Source: Promicromonospora umidemergens
Lineage (GTDB): Bacteria > Actinomycetota > Actinomycetes > Actinomycetales > Cellulomonadaceae
Length of the DNA: 64,000 bases
Reading direction: 5' to 3'
NCBI RefSeq assembly: GCF_024171995.1
Contig: NZ_JAMTCT010000010.1
Location: 124,001-188,000, forward strand
Below are positions 1 through 7,855 of the stretch, in pieces. The notes below the pieces were generated by a model, which saw only the letters and a program-made list of their open reading frames with translations, had not been told where the DNA came from and searched no databases. The translations under genes were made by a program, and so were the position numbers. Positions within the stretch are counted from its first letter, which is position 1. Every line of letters starts with the position of its first letter.

Positions 1-978
1 GTCGCGGACCGGGCGGCCCGCTACCAGGTCGACCAGCATGCTGGTGGCCGCGCCGACCATCTGCACCACCGGGTTGTGCACGGTGGTCAGCCGGGGCGAG
101 GTCGTCTCCGCGATCCCGAGGTCGTCGAACCCGACCACGGAGACGTCGCCGGGCACGGACCGGCCGCGATCGGCGAGCACACGCAGCGTGGCCTCCGCCA
201 TCAGGTCGGAGGCGGCGAAGATGCCGTCCAGGTCGGGATGCTGGTCCAGCAGCCGGCGGGCCGCGACGACGGCCCCGGCAGAGGTGAAGTCCCCCTCGAC
301 GACGGCGTCGTCGGGCAGGCCCGCGTCGCGGAGAGCATCCCGCCACCCGATCATGCGGTCCACCCCGGCGGGCATGTCGAGCGGCCCGGTGATGGTCCCG
401 ATGCGCCGTCGGCCGCGGTCGATCATCCGCTGGGTGGCGATGCGCCCGCCGGTGACGTTGTCGACGTCCACGTAGCGCAGGCCACGGGAGAACTGCGGGT
501 CGGGCTCGAAGAGCCGCCCCACGAAGACTGCGGGCAGCATGGTCGGGCCGAGCTCCGTCTCGAGCTGGTCGCCCTGGTGGTGCGACGCCACGATGACGCC
601 GTCCACGTGACCGCTGCGCAGGTAGCGGCCCACCCGCCCGCGCTGCTCGCCCGGCCGGGCGAGCAGCAGCACGAGCTGCAGGTCCGTCCCGGCCAGCCCC
701 TCGCTCACCCCCGCGAGGGTGCCGCTGAGGAACGGGTCGGTGAGGATGCGCTGGTCCGGCTCGGGCACCACGAGGGCTATCGAGTCGGTCCGCCGGGTCA
801 CGAGGGACCTGGCGGCGCGGTTCGGTGCGTACCCGAGGCGGGCGACGGCGTCGTCCACCGCCGCCTGCGCCTCGGGCGATACTCGCAGGCCACCGTTGAT
901 GGCGCGCGACGCAGTCGACCGGGATACCCCGGCCGACTGGGCCACGTCGTCCAGGGTGGGTGGGCCTGAGGTCGTCAC
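1..978 (-). CDS. LacI-family transcriptional repressor, CebR-like (3' end outside window)
   Basis: This is a sugar-responsive DNA-binding repressor. 326 codons are in the window and the C-terminus runs off the left edge. An N-terminal helix-turn-helix is clear at residues 8-27 (LDDVAQSAGVSRSTASRAIN), followed by the hinge and a periplasmic-binding-protein-like ligand domain with typical LacI stretches (DGVIVASHH, VDVDNVTGG, GFDDLGIAETTSPRLTTV). The start is a GTG (978-976) that overlaps the TGA of the beta-glucosidase (977-975), so the two are translationally coupled at the end of the operon. Two palindromes matching the CebR box (TGGGAGCGCTCCCA type) lie in front of the proximal binding-protein gene, so autoregulation of a cellobiose operon is the likely role. 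The ligand (cellobiose or cellotriose) is inferred from the operator and the GH1 neighbour. Confidence 0.93.
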   Translation of the reverse strand, partial: MTTSGPPTLDDVAQSAGVSRSTASRAINGGLRVSPEAQAAVDDAVARLGYAPNRAARSLVTRRTDSIALVVPEPDQRILTDPFLSGTLAGVSEGLAGTDLQLVLLLARPGEQRGRVGRYLRSGHVDGVIVASHHQGDQLETELGPTMLPAVFVGRLFEPDPQFSRGLRYVDVDNVTGGRIATQRMIDRGRRRIGTITGPLDMPAGVDRMIGWRDALRDAGLPDDAVVEGDFTSAGAVVAARRLLDQHPDLDGIFAASDLMAEATLRVLADRGRSVPGDVSVVGFDDLGIAETTSPRLTTVHNPVVQMVGAATSMLVDLVAGRPVRD

Positions 979-2570
979 GCCTTGGAAACCGCCTTGTCTC
1001 CGCCGTTGTCATCGCTCGTGTGCGGCATGGGCGTCGCCGATCGCTCCGGAACGGCGTTGGCCCGCGCGACCTGACCGTACCAGCGGCCGGACGCCTTCAC
1101 AGTGCGCTCCTGCGTCTCGAAGTCGACACGCACGAGCCCGAAGCGCTTGCCGTAGCCCCACGCCCACTCGTAGTTGTCGAGCAGCGACCAACCGAAGTAG
1201 CCGCGTACGTCCGCGCCCTCGTCGATGGCGTCCTTGACGGCGCGCAGGTGCACGTCGATGAACTCGAGGCGGTCCTGGTCGTCCACGGACCCGTCCGGCC
1301 CGGCGACGTCCTCGTAGGCGCTGCCGTTCTCCGTCACGTACAGCGCGATGCCGCGCGGTCCCGTGTAGTCCTGCTGCAGCCGCAGGAGGAGCCGGGTCAG
1401 GCCCTCTGGCTGGACCTCCCAGTTCTGGTCGGTGACGGGCAGGCCACGCGGGTGCGTGTACGCGCCGTCGCCGCCGGGGAACGGGGACGACGACGGGCGG
1501 GTCACCGGGGCGCCACCCTCCAGGGGTCGCTCGGCGGGCTTCGCCGAGACGGCGTTGCCGTGGTAATAGTTCACGCCGAGCGAGTCGATGGGCGTCGAGA
1601 TGATCTCGAGGTCGCCCTCCTTGATGTGCCGCTCGAGGCCGTACTCGCGCACGTCCTCCAGCACGTCCTCTGGGTAGGCGCCGCGCAGGATCGGGTCCGC
1701 GAAGATACGGGTGAACCCGCCGTCGAGCCGGCGCGCGGCGTCGACGTCGGCGGGGTCGTCCGGGTTCAGCGGGTCCTCGACCTCGAAGTTGAGCGTGATG
1801 CCGAGGTTCGCTTCCGGAGCCCGCTCACGCAGCGCCTCCACGGCCAGACCGTGGCCGAGCGAGAGGTGGTGCGCCGCCGCGAGGCCGTCCTCGCGGGACT
1901 GCCGGCCCGGTGCGTGCTGGCCGCCCGTGTAACCGAGGAACGCAGCGCACCACGGCTCGTTGAGCGTGGTCCACACGTCGACGCGGTCGCCGATCGCCTC
2001 GTGCATCGTGACGGCGTAGTCGCGGAACCGGTACGCGGTGTCGCGGTTCACCCAGCCGTTGGACTCGGCCTCGATCGCCTGCGGGAGGTCCCAGTGGTAC
2101 AGCGTGAGCCACGGCAGGATGTTCGCGCCGAGCAGCTCGTCCACGAGCCGGTCGTAGTACGCGAGACCCGCCGGGTTGACCTCACGGCCGCCGGGGACCA
2201 CGCGGGCCCACGACGTCGAGAACCGGTAGGCCTTGATGCCGAGGTCCTTCATGAGCGCGACGTCGGCGGGGTAGCGGTGGTACTGGTCGCAGGCGACCTC
2301 ACCGTCCTCCTGGCCGAGCACGGCGCCAGGGACCTTCGCGAACACGTCCCAGACGGAGTCCTCGCGACCGTCCTCGTGAGCGGCGCCCTCGACCTGGTAG
2401 GCGGCGGTGGCCGCGCCCCACAGGAACCCGTCGGGGAACGGGACGGTGCCGGCCGTGTTCGAGGTCGGCGTCGTCCTTGGCGCGGTCGGTGTGTACGGCA
2501 GGGCGATGCCGGGCGCGGGCGCCCGTAGCGTCCCTGTGGTCTTGACGTTCAACGTCATCTCCTGAGTCAT
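975..2570 (-). CDS. GH1 beta-glucosidase
   Basis: This is an intracellular glycoside hydrolase family 1 enzyme, expected to split imported cellobiose or other beta-glucosides to glucose. It has 531 aa; GH1 enzymes are usually 440-480 aa, and the excess is a low-complexity leader of about 45 residues before the conserved start of the fold (FPDGFLWGAATAAYQVEGA, residues 45-63). The acid/base Glu205 lies in TTLNEP and the nucleophile Glu414 in YVTENGSA; the C-terminal YEWAWGYGKRFGL aglycone motif is present. No signal peptide is seen. The ATG at 2570 overlaps the TGA of the upstream permease (ATGA) and follows GTGAAGGG; a second in-frame ATG at 2558 would remove four residues. The gene sits after the two permeases and before the LacI gene, the layout of a ceb-type operon. 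Confidence 0.95.
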   Translation of the reverse strand: MTQEMTLNVKTTGTLRAPAPGIALPYTPTAPRTTPTSNTAGTVPFPDGFLWGAATAAYQVEGAAHEDGREDSVWDVFAKVPGAVLGQEDGEVACDQYHRYPADVALMKDLGIKAYRFSTSWARVVPGGREVNPAGLAYYDRLVDELLGANILPWLTLYHWDLPQAIEAESNGWVNRDTAYRFRDYAVTMHEAIGDRVDVWTTLNEPWCAAFLGYTGGQHAPGRQSREDGLAAAHHLSLGHGLAVEALRERAPEANLGITLNFEVEDPLNPDDPADVDAARRLDGGFTRIFADPILRGAYPEDVLEDVREYGLERHIKEGDLEIISTPIDSLGVNYYHGNAVSAKPAERPLEGGAPVTRPSSSPFPGGDGAYTHPRGLPVTDQNWEVQPEGLTRLLLRLQQDYTGPRGIALYVTENGSAYEDVAGPDGSVDDQDRLEFIDVHLRAVKDAIDEGADVRGYFGWSLLDNYEWAWGYGKRFGLVRVDFETQERTVKASGRWYGQVARANAVPERSATPMPHTSDDNGGDKAVSKA

Positions 2571-3481
2571 CCCTTCACGGCTCCCTGCATGATGCCTGCC
2601 ACGAGCTGCTTGCCGACGAAGGCGAAGATCACCAGGAGCGGGAGCGTCACGAGGAACACACCGCCCATGACCAACGAGTAGTCCACGAAGTAGTTCGACT
2701 GCAGTGACTTGACGACCAATGGGAGCGTTGGATTCTCGGAGCTGAGCACGATGGAGGGCCAGAAGTAGTTGGTCCATTGCTGGACGAACGTGAACAGGCC
2801 GAGCATCGCGGCTGCCGGTCGCGCGGCGGGCAGCGCGATGGACCAGAACGTGCGGATCATGGAGGCGCCGTCGACGCGGGCGGCCTCGATGAGCTCGTAG
2901 GGCAGCGCTTCGGCGAGGTACTGCGTCATCCAGAAGACGCCGAACGCTGCGACCAGCGCAGGCACGATCACGGCCTGGAGCTTGCCGATCCACCCGAGGT
3001 CCGACATGAGGATGTACATCGGGATGACGCCGAGCTGGGTCGGGACGGCCATGGTCGCGATGACGAAGACGAGCAGGGGTCCGCGGCCGCGGAAGCGCAG
3101 CTTCGCGAAGGAGTATCCGGCCAGGGTGGAGAACAGCACGACGGATGCGGACACGACGATCGCGATGATCAGAGAGTTGCCCAGCGCGAGCCAGAAGTTG
3201 ATCTGGGTGGACTCGATGACGGTCGCGAACTGGGTGAACAGGCTGGTGTCCGGCAGCCACTGGGGTACCGGGTTGCGGGAGATCTCCACGGGGTCGGACG
3301 AGCCGAGCAGCAGCGTGAAGTACAGGGGGAAGACCGAGATCAGCAGCACGATCCCGAGCAGGATGTACACGACCGGCCCGGCGCGGTGGGTGGCGCTCCC
3401 GGACCTCCGTGTCCGGCGGCGGACGGCTGCCTTGGCGGCGTGCGGGCCGGCGGTCTGGGCGGTGACGGCGACGGAGCTCAT
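2567..3481 (-). CDS. carbohydrate ABC transporter permease, MalG/CebG type
   Basis: This is an inner-membrane permease of a CUT1-family sugar importer, 304 aa with about six hydrophobic segments. The cytoplasmic EAA loop that docks the ATPase is present (EAARVDGASMIRTFWSIALP). The start ATG 3481-3479 overlaps the stop of the other permease (ATGA); an open frame upstream of it is only the out-of-frame shadow of that gene. There is no ATPase gene in the cluster, so the transporter probably uses a shared MsiK-type ATPase encoded elsewhere, as known for ceb systems in Streptomyces (inference). Confidence 0.94.
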   Translation of the reverse strand: MSSVAVTAQTAGPHAAKAAVRRRTRRSGSATHRAGPVVYILLGIVLLISVFPLYFTLLLGSSDPVEISRNPVPQWLPDTSLFTQFATVIESTQINFWLALGNSLIIAIVVSASVVLFSTLAGYSFAKLRFRGRGPLLVFVIATMAVPTQLGVIPMYILMSDLGWIGKLQAVIVPALVAAFGVFWMTQYLAEALPYELIEAARVDGASMIRTFWSIALPAARPAAAMLGLFTFVQQWTNYFWPSIVLSSENPTLPLVVKSLQSNYFVDYSLVMGGVFLVTLPLLVIFAFVGKQLVAGIMQGAVKG

Positions 3482-4494
3482 GAGTTCCCCCCGGTGTTGC
3501 TCTTGCGCTTGGACTTCTTGGTGGGACCAGCCGACGAGATCCGCTGGGTGACCAGGAAGTTCACCAGGCCGATCACGACGATCAGGAGGAACAGCAGCCA
3601 CGCGACGGCGGAGGCGCGGCCGAGGCTGTGCTGGTTGCCCCAGGCGGTGTCGTAGAGGAAGACGACGGTGGTCATCCAGTTACGGTCGGGGCCACCGAGG
3701 CCGGTCGCGTCGAACAGTCGTACCTCGTCGAAGATCTGCAGGCCGCCGATGGTGGAGGTGATGACGACGAAGATGATGGTGGCGCGGATCTGCGGCACGG
3801 TGATGGAGAAGAACTGGCGCACCCGTCCCGCGCCGTCGATCACGGCGGCCTCGTAGAGGTCGCGGGGGACGGCCTGCATCGCGGCGAGGAAGATCAGGGC
3901 GTTGTAGCCCATCCAGCGGTAGTTGACCATCGTGGCGATCGCGACGTGGCTGGCGATCCGGTCGCCGTGCCACGCGATCGAGTCCAGCCCGATCGTGTTG
4001 AGCACCGAGTTGATCAGGCCGTACTGGTCGGCGAACAGGCGGCCGAAGATCAGGGACACGGCTACAGGCGCGACGACGTAGGGGATCAGGACGCCCATGC
4101 GCCAGAACGTCGCCGAGCGCAGGTTCTGGTCGAGCAGGGCCGCGATCGTGATCGCGATGATGACCTGGGGTATCGAAGAGAACACGAAGATCGAGAGCGT
4201 GTTGACCAGGGACTTCCAGAACGTCGGATGCGCCAGCACGTCCGCGAAGTTTTGCAGGCCGATGAAATCGCCCTGCCCGCCGAGCAGGCTCCACTCGTGC
4301 ACCGACACGAACGCGGTGTACCCGAGGGGGAACAAGCCGGTGATCGCGAACAGGATGAAGAACGGCGAGATGTACAGGTACGGGGAGAGCTTCACGTCCC
4401 AGCGGCCCAGCCGCTGGGAGAAGCCGAGTCTGCGCGATTCGCGCTGGGGCGCACCGGAGCCCGGTGCCGATCGTTGAGGTGTCAGGACAGCCAT
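3478..4494 (-). CDS. carbohydrate ABC transporter permease, MalF/CebF type
   Basis: This is the second permease subunit, 338 aa, with a first membrane segment at about residues 35-60 (YLYISPFFILFAITGLFPL) and an EAA loop (EAAVIDGAGRVRQFFSITVP). I chose ATG 4494, which has GGAAG six bases upstream; ATG 4530 in the same frame has no ribosome-binding site. It forms a tightly overlapping operon with the MalG-type permease, the beta-glucosidase and the repressor. It is separated from its binding-protein gene by 223 bp packed with palindromes and a dispersed repeat, which may lower permease output relative to the binding protein. Confidence 0.94.
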   Translation of the reverse strand: MAVLTPQRSAPGSGAPQRESRRLGFSQRLGRWDVKLSPYLYISPFFILFAITGLFPLGYTAFVSVHEWSLLGGQGDFIGLQNFADVLAHPTFWKSLVNTLSIFVFSSIPQVIIAITIAALLDQNLRSATFWRMGVLIPYVVAPVAVSLIFGRLFADQYGLINSVLNTIGLDSIAWHGDRIASHVAIATMVNYRWMGYNALIFLAAMQAVPRDLYEAAVIDGAGRVRQFFSITVPQIRATIIFVVITSTIGGLQIFDEVRLFDATGLGGPDRNWMTTVVFLYDTAWGNQHSLGRASAVAWLLFLLIVVIGLVNFLVTQRISSAGPTKKSKRKSNTGGNS

Positions 4495-4539
4495 TTCATC
4501 TTCCGCCGCGTCATCGTCGGTGCAGGTCATTTCGAGAGC

Positions 4540-4557
4540 GCGCGACCCTGGTCGCGC
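4540..4557. repeat. small hairpin, GCGCGACC-2nt-GGTCGCGC
   Basis: An 8-bp perfect inverted repeat with a two-base loop, just upstream of the MalF-type permease. It is the last of three hairpins between the binding-protein and permease genes. Confidence 0.7.
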
Positions 4558-4559
4558 AC

Positions 4560-4614
4560 GATCCGGTGGTCGAGCTCGTCGAGAGCAGGTCTCGACGAGC
4601 TCGACCACCGGATC
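4560..4614. repeat. perfect 25-bp inverted repeat, 5-nt loop
   Basis: The left arm (4560-4584) and right arm (4590-4614) are exact reverse complements around the loop GCAGG. The arm core is GGTGGTCGAGCTCGTCGAGA. The type resembles short dispersed extragenic palindromes common in actinobacterial intergenic regions (from memory). As RNA it would form a very stable stem between the binding-protein and permease cistrons, acting as an mRNA-stabilising or attenuating element or terminator. There is no U-tract. Confidence 0.85.
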
Positions 4615-4629
4615 ACGTCAGCCGCTGGT

Positions 4630-4720
4630 CAGGCTCAGCTCGTATCGGCTGAGCCTGCGGTTCCGCTTCGGGCGAGTACCTCGTTCCTCGGTCCTCACCC
4701 TGCGCTGCGCCTCCGGCTCA
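4630..4720 (-). repeat. dispersed repeat copy A, containing the binding-protein stop codon
   Basis: Read on the minus strand, this begins with the TGA stop of the sugar-binding protein and continues GCCGGAGGCGCAGCGCAGGG, ending in a 10-bp hairpin (CAGGCTCAGC 4630-4639 with GCTGAGCCTG 4648-4657). Related copies start at the stop codons of whiB2 (32137) and the DUF5719 gene (37319). Shared blocks in the order seen are TGAGCC-GAGG, AGCGCAGGGTG, CGCCCG and CCGCAGGCTC. Confidence 0.8.
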
Positions 4721-6043
4721 GCCGAGGGCCGCGGCCTTCTCGACGGCCTCGGTCCAGGACTCCTCGGCGTCCGTCGACTTCGTGATGTCGACGCGGTTGA
4801 GCGCGTTGGTGACCTCGTCACGGATGGCGAAGTAGTTGGCGCCCTTGTACGGGGCGCCGTCGATGTTCTGCGCGCGGGTGGAGAAGATCTCGCCCACCGG
4901 TGCGTCGTTGAAGAACGGGTTGGTGAAGCTCTGAACGGCCTCGGAGTCCTGCGCCTCGAGCTGCGACGGGAACGTGCCCGCCGACTCGAACGCCTTGGTC
5001 TGCTGTGCGGGGTCGGTCAGCCACGCGGCGAGCTCCTTGGCGGCCTCGGCGTTCTCGCCCGAGGCGGGGACGGTCAGGAAGGAACCGCCCCAGTTACCGC
5101 CGCCACCGGGGAAGACGTCGGCGATGTCCCAACCTTCGATGCCACCGGAGTTCTGCTCGATCGGGCCGGTCATCCAGGCCGGGCAGAGCATCGTGGCGAA
5201 GGCGTCGTTCTGGAAGCCGGCGACCCAGTCGTCACCCCACTGCTCCAGGCCGGCGGACAGCTCGTCGTCGACCGAGGCGGTGATCTCGTCGTAGATGCCC
5301 TTGACCTCGGTGTTCTCCCCGAGGTCTTTGGGCTCACCTGACTCCGGGTCCTCGAACGCCGCGGGCAGCTGGTTGACCATGCCCTGGAAGGTGCCGGCCG
5401 CGCTGTCGTACCAGGCGACGTCGGACTCCTTCACGAACTCGCGGCCCGCTGCGAAGTAGTCCTCCCACGTGGCGCTGTCGCCGCCGAGGAGCTCCGCGAC
5501 CTCCTTGCGGTCGGTCGGCAGGCCGGCCTTCTCGAACAGGTCGGCGCGGTAGCAGATGGCCTCGGGGCCGATGTCCGTGCCGTAGCCGATGACCTTGCCC
5601 TCGGGCGTCGTGGCCTGCTGAACCTTCCAGTCCACCCAGCGACCGTCGAGCTCAGGGTCGGCCATGTCGGTGAACAGGTCGGGGTACTGCATGAGCTCCG
5701 GCAGCCAGTCGACCTCGATGGCCTCGATGTCGGCCAGCCCCTCGCCACCGGCGGCGAGCTTGGTCGTCATGTTGCTGCGGGCGTCGTCGGTCGTGGCGGC
5801 CTTCACGTGCTCGACCGTGACGTTCGGGTGCTCCTCCGTGTACTCGGCGAGCATCTCCTCCGTGTAGCCGAAGTCGTTGAACGTCGCGACCTTCAGCGTG
5901 ATGGGGCCGTCCTCTTCGGATCCGCCTTCGGATCCTTCGGCAGCACCACAGGCGGTGAGGGCGAGGGCTACGGCGGCGACACCGGCGGTCGCCTGGAGGG
6001 TGCGGGCGGCGGTGCGCCGCGTGGGTCGGGTACTGCTCAGCAC
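4718..6043 (-). CDS. sugar ABC transporter substrate-binding lipoprotein (1)
   Basis: This is an extracellular lipid-anchored solute-binding protein of the CUT1 family, 441 aa. The N-terminus has an Arg-rich region, a hydrophobic stretch and a lipobox ending in LTAC, so the mature protein starts at that Cys. The body has the usual family features (DGPITLKVATFNDFGYTEE near the mature N-terminus, and a GGGNWGGSFL stretch). The start is GTG 6043-6041, with AAGGGAG six bases upstream; longer in-frame versions have no ribosome site. It is the operator-proximal gene of the ceb-type operon and is closely related to the protein encoded just upstream. The ligand is inferred to be cellobiose or a related oligosaccharide. 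Confidence 0.93.
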   Translation of the reverse strand: MLSSTRPTRRTAARTLQATAGVAAVALALTACGAAEGSEGGSEEDGPITLKVATFNDFGYTEEMLAEYTEEHPNVTVEHVKAATTDDARSNMTTKLAAGGEGLADIEAIEVDWLPELMQYPDLFTDMADPELDGRWVDWKVQQATTPEGKVIGYGTDIGPEAICYRADLFEKAGLPTDRKEVAELLGGDSATWEDYFAAGREFVKESDVAWYDSAAGTFQGMVNQLPAAFEDPESGEPKDLGENTEVKGIYDEITASVDDELSAGLEQWGDDWVAGFQNDAFATMLCPAWMTGPIEQNSGGIEGWDIADVFPGGGGNWGGSFLTVPASGENAEAAKELAAWLTDPAQQTKAFESAGTFPSQLEAQDSEAVQSFTNPFFNDAPVGEIFSTRAQNIDGAPYKGANYFAIRDEVTNALNRVDITKSTDAEESWTEAVEKAAALG

Positions 6044-6129
6044 TGGGGACTCCCTTGTCGTGCGGTCTGGGCTTGCGGTCGAGCTGTGGTGTGGTCGCCC
6101 GACGTGCGAGCACGTCGGCGTACCTGCGC

Positions 6130-6143
6130 TGGAAGCGCTCCCA
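6130..6143. promoter_or_regulatory. CebR-like operator 1, TGGAAGCGCTCCCA
   Basis: A 14-bp near-palindrome matching the CebR box of Streptomyces (TGGGAGCGCTCCCA) at 13 of 14 bases. It lies between a candidate promoter and the start of the proximal binding-protein gene, a repressing position. Confidence 0.85.
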
Positions 6144-6154
6144 TCACCAGGGTG

Positions 6155-6168
6155 TGGTAGCGCTTCCA
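6155..6168. promoter_or_regulatory. CebR-like operator 2, TGGTAGCGCTTCCA
   Basis: A second 14-bp near-palindrome, centred 25 bp from operator 1. Two boxes in tandem suggest tight repression by the LacI-family protein encoded at the end of the operon. Confidence 0.83.
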
Positions 6169-6177
6169 CGGACACTG

Positions 6178-6207
6178 ATCGTTGCGTCAGCCACTGTCCC
6201 GTGTCAA
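6178..6207 (-). promoter_or_regulatory. candidate promoter of the ceb-type operon
   Basis: On the minus strand TTGACA (6207-6202) is followed after 18 bp by AACGAT (6183-6178). The -35 is a perfect match and the -10 is weak. Transcription would start around 6171, directly at the operators. Confidence 0.5.
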
Positions 6208-6235
6208 GGGGAGCCCCGGGCGAAGACTGCGTATC

Positions 6236-7579
6236 TCATTCCTTCACCCGGAAGTCCTCAACCGTCTGCACCGCCTGGTTCCAGGCGATCTCCGGGCCGC
6301 TGCTGTCCGTGTCGACCGCGGTGAGGGCGTTGCCGACCTCGTCGCGGATGGCGAAGTAGTACGGCCCCTTGTACGGCGCGCCGTCGATGGACTGCGACCG
6401 CTCGGTGAAGATCTTGCCCACCGGTGCGTTGTTGAAGAACGGGTTGGTGTAGCCCTGGACGGCTTTGGAGTCCTGCGCCTCGAGCTGCGACGGGAACGCA
6501 CCCGCCTCGGTGAAGGCCCACGTCTGCTGCTCGGGAGCGGTGAGCCACGCGGCGAGCTCCTTCGCCTCCTCGGTGTAGGCGCCCGCTGACGGCACGGTCA
6601 GGAACGAGCCGCCCCAGTTGCCACCGCCGCCGGGAAAGACGTTGGCGACGTCCCAGCCCTGCACGCCCGCGGAATAGGACTCGATCGGGCCCATCATCCA
6701 GCCCGGGCACAGCATCGTGGCGAACGCGTCCTGCTGGAACCCGGCGACCCACTCGGGGGTCCACTGGACCAGCCCTGCCGATAGCTCGTCGCCGATCGCC
6801 GCCGTGATCTGGTTGTAGACCGAGCGGACCTCGTTGTTGGTCGAGAGGTCGGTCGGCTTCTGTGTCGCCGGGTCCTCGAACGCGGCCGGAAGCTGGTTGA
6901 TCATGCCCTGGAACATGCCGGTGGCGCCGTCGAACCACGCGGTGTCGGACTGCTCGTTGAACTGGCGCCCCACCTCGAAGTAGCGCTCCCACGTGGCGTC
7001 CTTGCCGCCGAGCAGGGCGGCGACGTCATCGCGACCGCTCGGCAGCCCGGCGGCCTCGAACAGGTCAGCGCGGTAGCAGATCGCCTCGGGACCGATGTCG
7101 GTCCCGTAGCCGAGCAGCTTGCCCTCCGGGGTCGTGGCCTGCGTCACCTTCCAGTCCACCCAGCGCTTGGTGACCTCTGGGTCCGTCAGGTCCTCGAAGA
7201 GGTCGGGGTGCTGCATCAGCTCCGGCATCCAGTCGACCTCGGCCGCCACGACGTCCGCGAGCTCCGCACCGTCACCCGTGGTGAACGCCTTGAGCATCTG
7301 CAGGCGAGCCTCGTCGGAGGTTGGGGCCACGATCTGCTCGACCGTGACGTTCGGGTGCTCCTTCGTGTACGCCGCGAGCAGCTCCTCGGTGTATCCGAAG
7401 TCGTTGAACGTCGATACCGTGAGCGTGATCGGTGCGTCGTCGCCCTCCGCGCCCGCCGGGCTCTGCCCCAGGAGCGAGCCGCAGGCGGTGAGGGGCAGGA
7501 CGAAGGCCGCGAGCGCGGCAAGTGCCGCGCGTCTGGGGGCGACGGTCCGGCTTCGGACCGGTCCGTGTTTGCTGGGCAC
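6236..7579 (-). CDS. sugar ABC transporter substrate-binding lipoprotein (2)
   Basis: A paralogue of the downstream binding protein, 447 aa, with a lipobox ending in LTAC after a hydrophobic segment and the same body motifs (ITLTVSTFNDFGYTEE, FPGGGGNWGGSFL). GTG 7579-7577 is the start, with GGAG five bases upstream. It reads towards the operator region and the rest of the transporter operon. The two proteins are very similar throughout, pointing to tandem duplication; they may bind different oligosaccharides or differ only in regulation. No CebR box was found in front of this copy. Confidence 0.92.
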   Translation of the reverse strand: MPSKHGPVRSRTVAPRRAALAALAAFVLPLTACGSLLGQSPAGAEGDDAPITLTVSTFNDFGYTEELLAAYTKEHPNVTVEQIVAPTSDEARLQMLKAFTTGDGAELADVVAAEVDWMPELMQHPDLFEDLTDPEVTKRWVDWKVTQATTPEGKLLGYGTDIGPEAICYRADLFEAAGLPSGRDDVAALLGGKDATWERYFEVGRQFNEQSDTAWFDGATGMFQGMINQLPAAFEDPATQKPTDLSTNNEVRSVYNQITAAIGDELSAGLVQWTPEWVAGFQQDAFATMLCPGWMMGPIESYSAGVQGWDVANVFPGGGGNWGGSFLTVPSAGAYTEEAKELAAWLTAPEQQTWAFTEAGAFPSQLEAQDSKAVQGYTNPFFNNAPVGKIFTERSQSIDGAPYKGPYYFAIRDEVGNALTAVDTDSSGPEIAWNQAVQTVEDFRVKE

Positions 7580-7660
7580 TGGGACTCCTCGTGATCGGGG
7601 CGCGTGTGTCGGGGCTGAAAGCGATATCAGAGCACAAAGCGGCCCACATCCGACACGAAT

Positions 7661-7713
7661 GTTCGTTCAGGTTCTAGCACCCGTCAGGCGAAATGGGCAG
7701 AGGCTGAACGAAC
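7661..7713. repeat. 10-bp inverted repeat upstream of binding protein 2
   Basis: GTTCGTTCAG (7661-7670) and CTGAACGAAC (7704-7713) are exact reverse complements 33 bp apart, in the region upstream of the distal binding-protein gene. They could be operator half sites of an unknown regulator; nothing else supports that. Confidence 0.5.
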
Positions 7714-7855
7714 CGCAGGTTGCAATTGGGAAACTATGTCCGAAATGGCGGGGATGTGCCAGGTCGGGGGAAGGGTTTCATCTGGAGTGGTCCGGCCACG
7801 GTGCTCGACGCGGCCGGCAGCGGGCGGCCCTGAGGGACGTCCGGAGCGGGTCGGC

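Noticed and set aside
960-2528. Long plus-strand open frame opposite the beta-glucosidase
   Set aside because: Typical antisense frame of high-GC DNA; the minus strand encodes a full GH1 enzyme with both catalytic glutamates.
4560-4614. Attachment site or insertion-sequence end at the 25-bp inverted repeat
   Set aside because: No integrase or transposase gene and no flanking direct repeats are seen; an extragenic palindrome explains it better.
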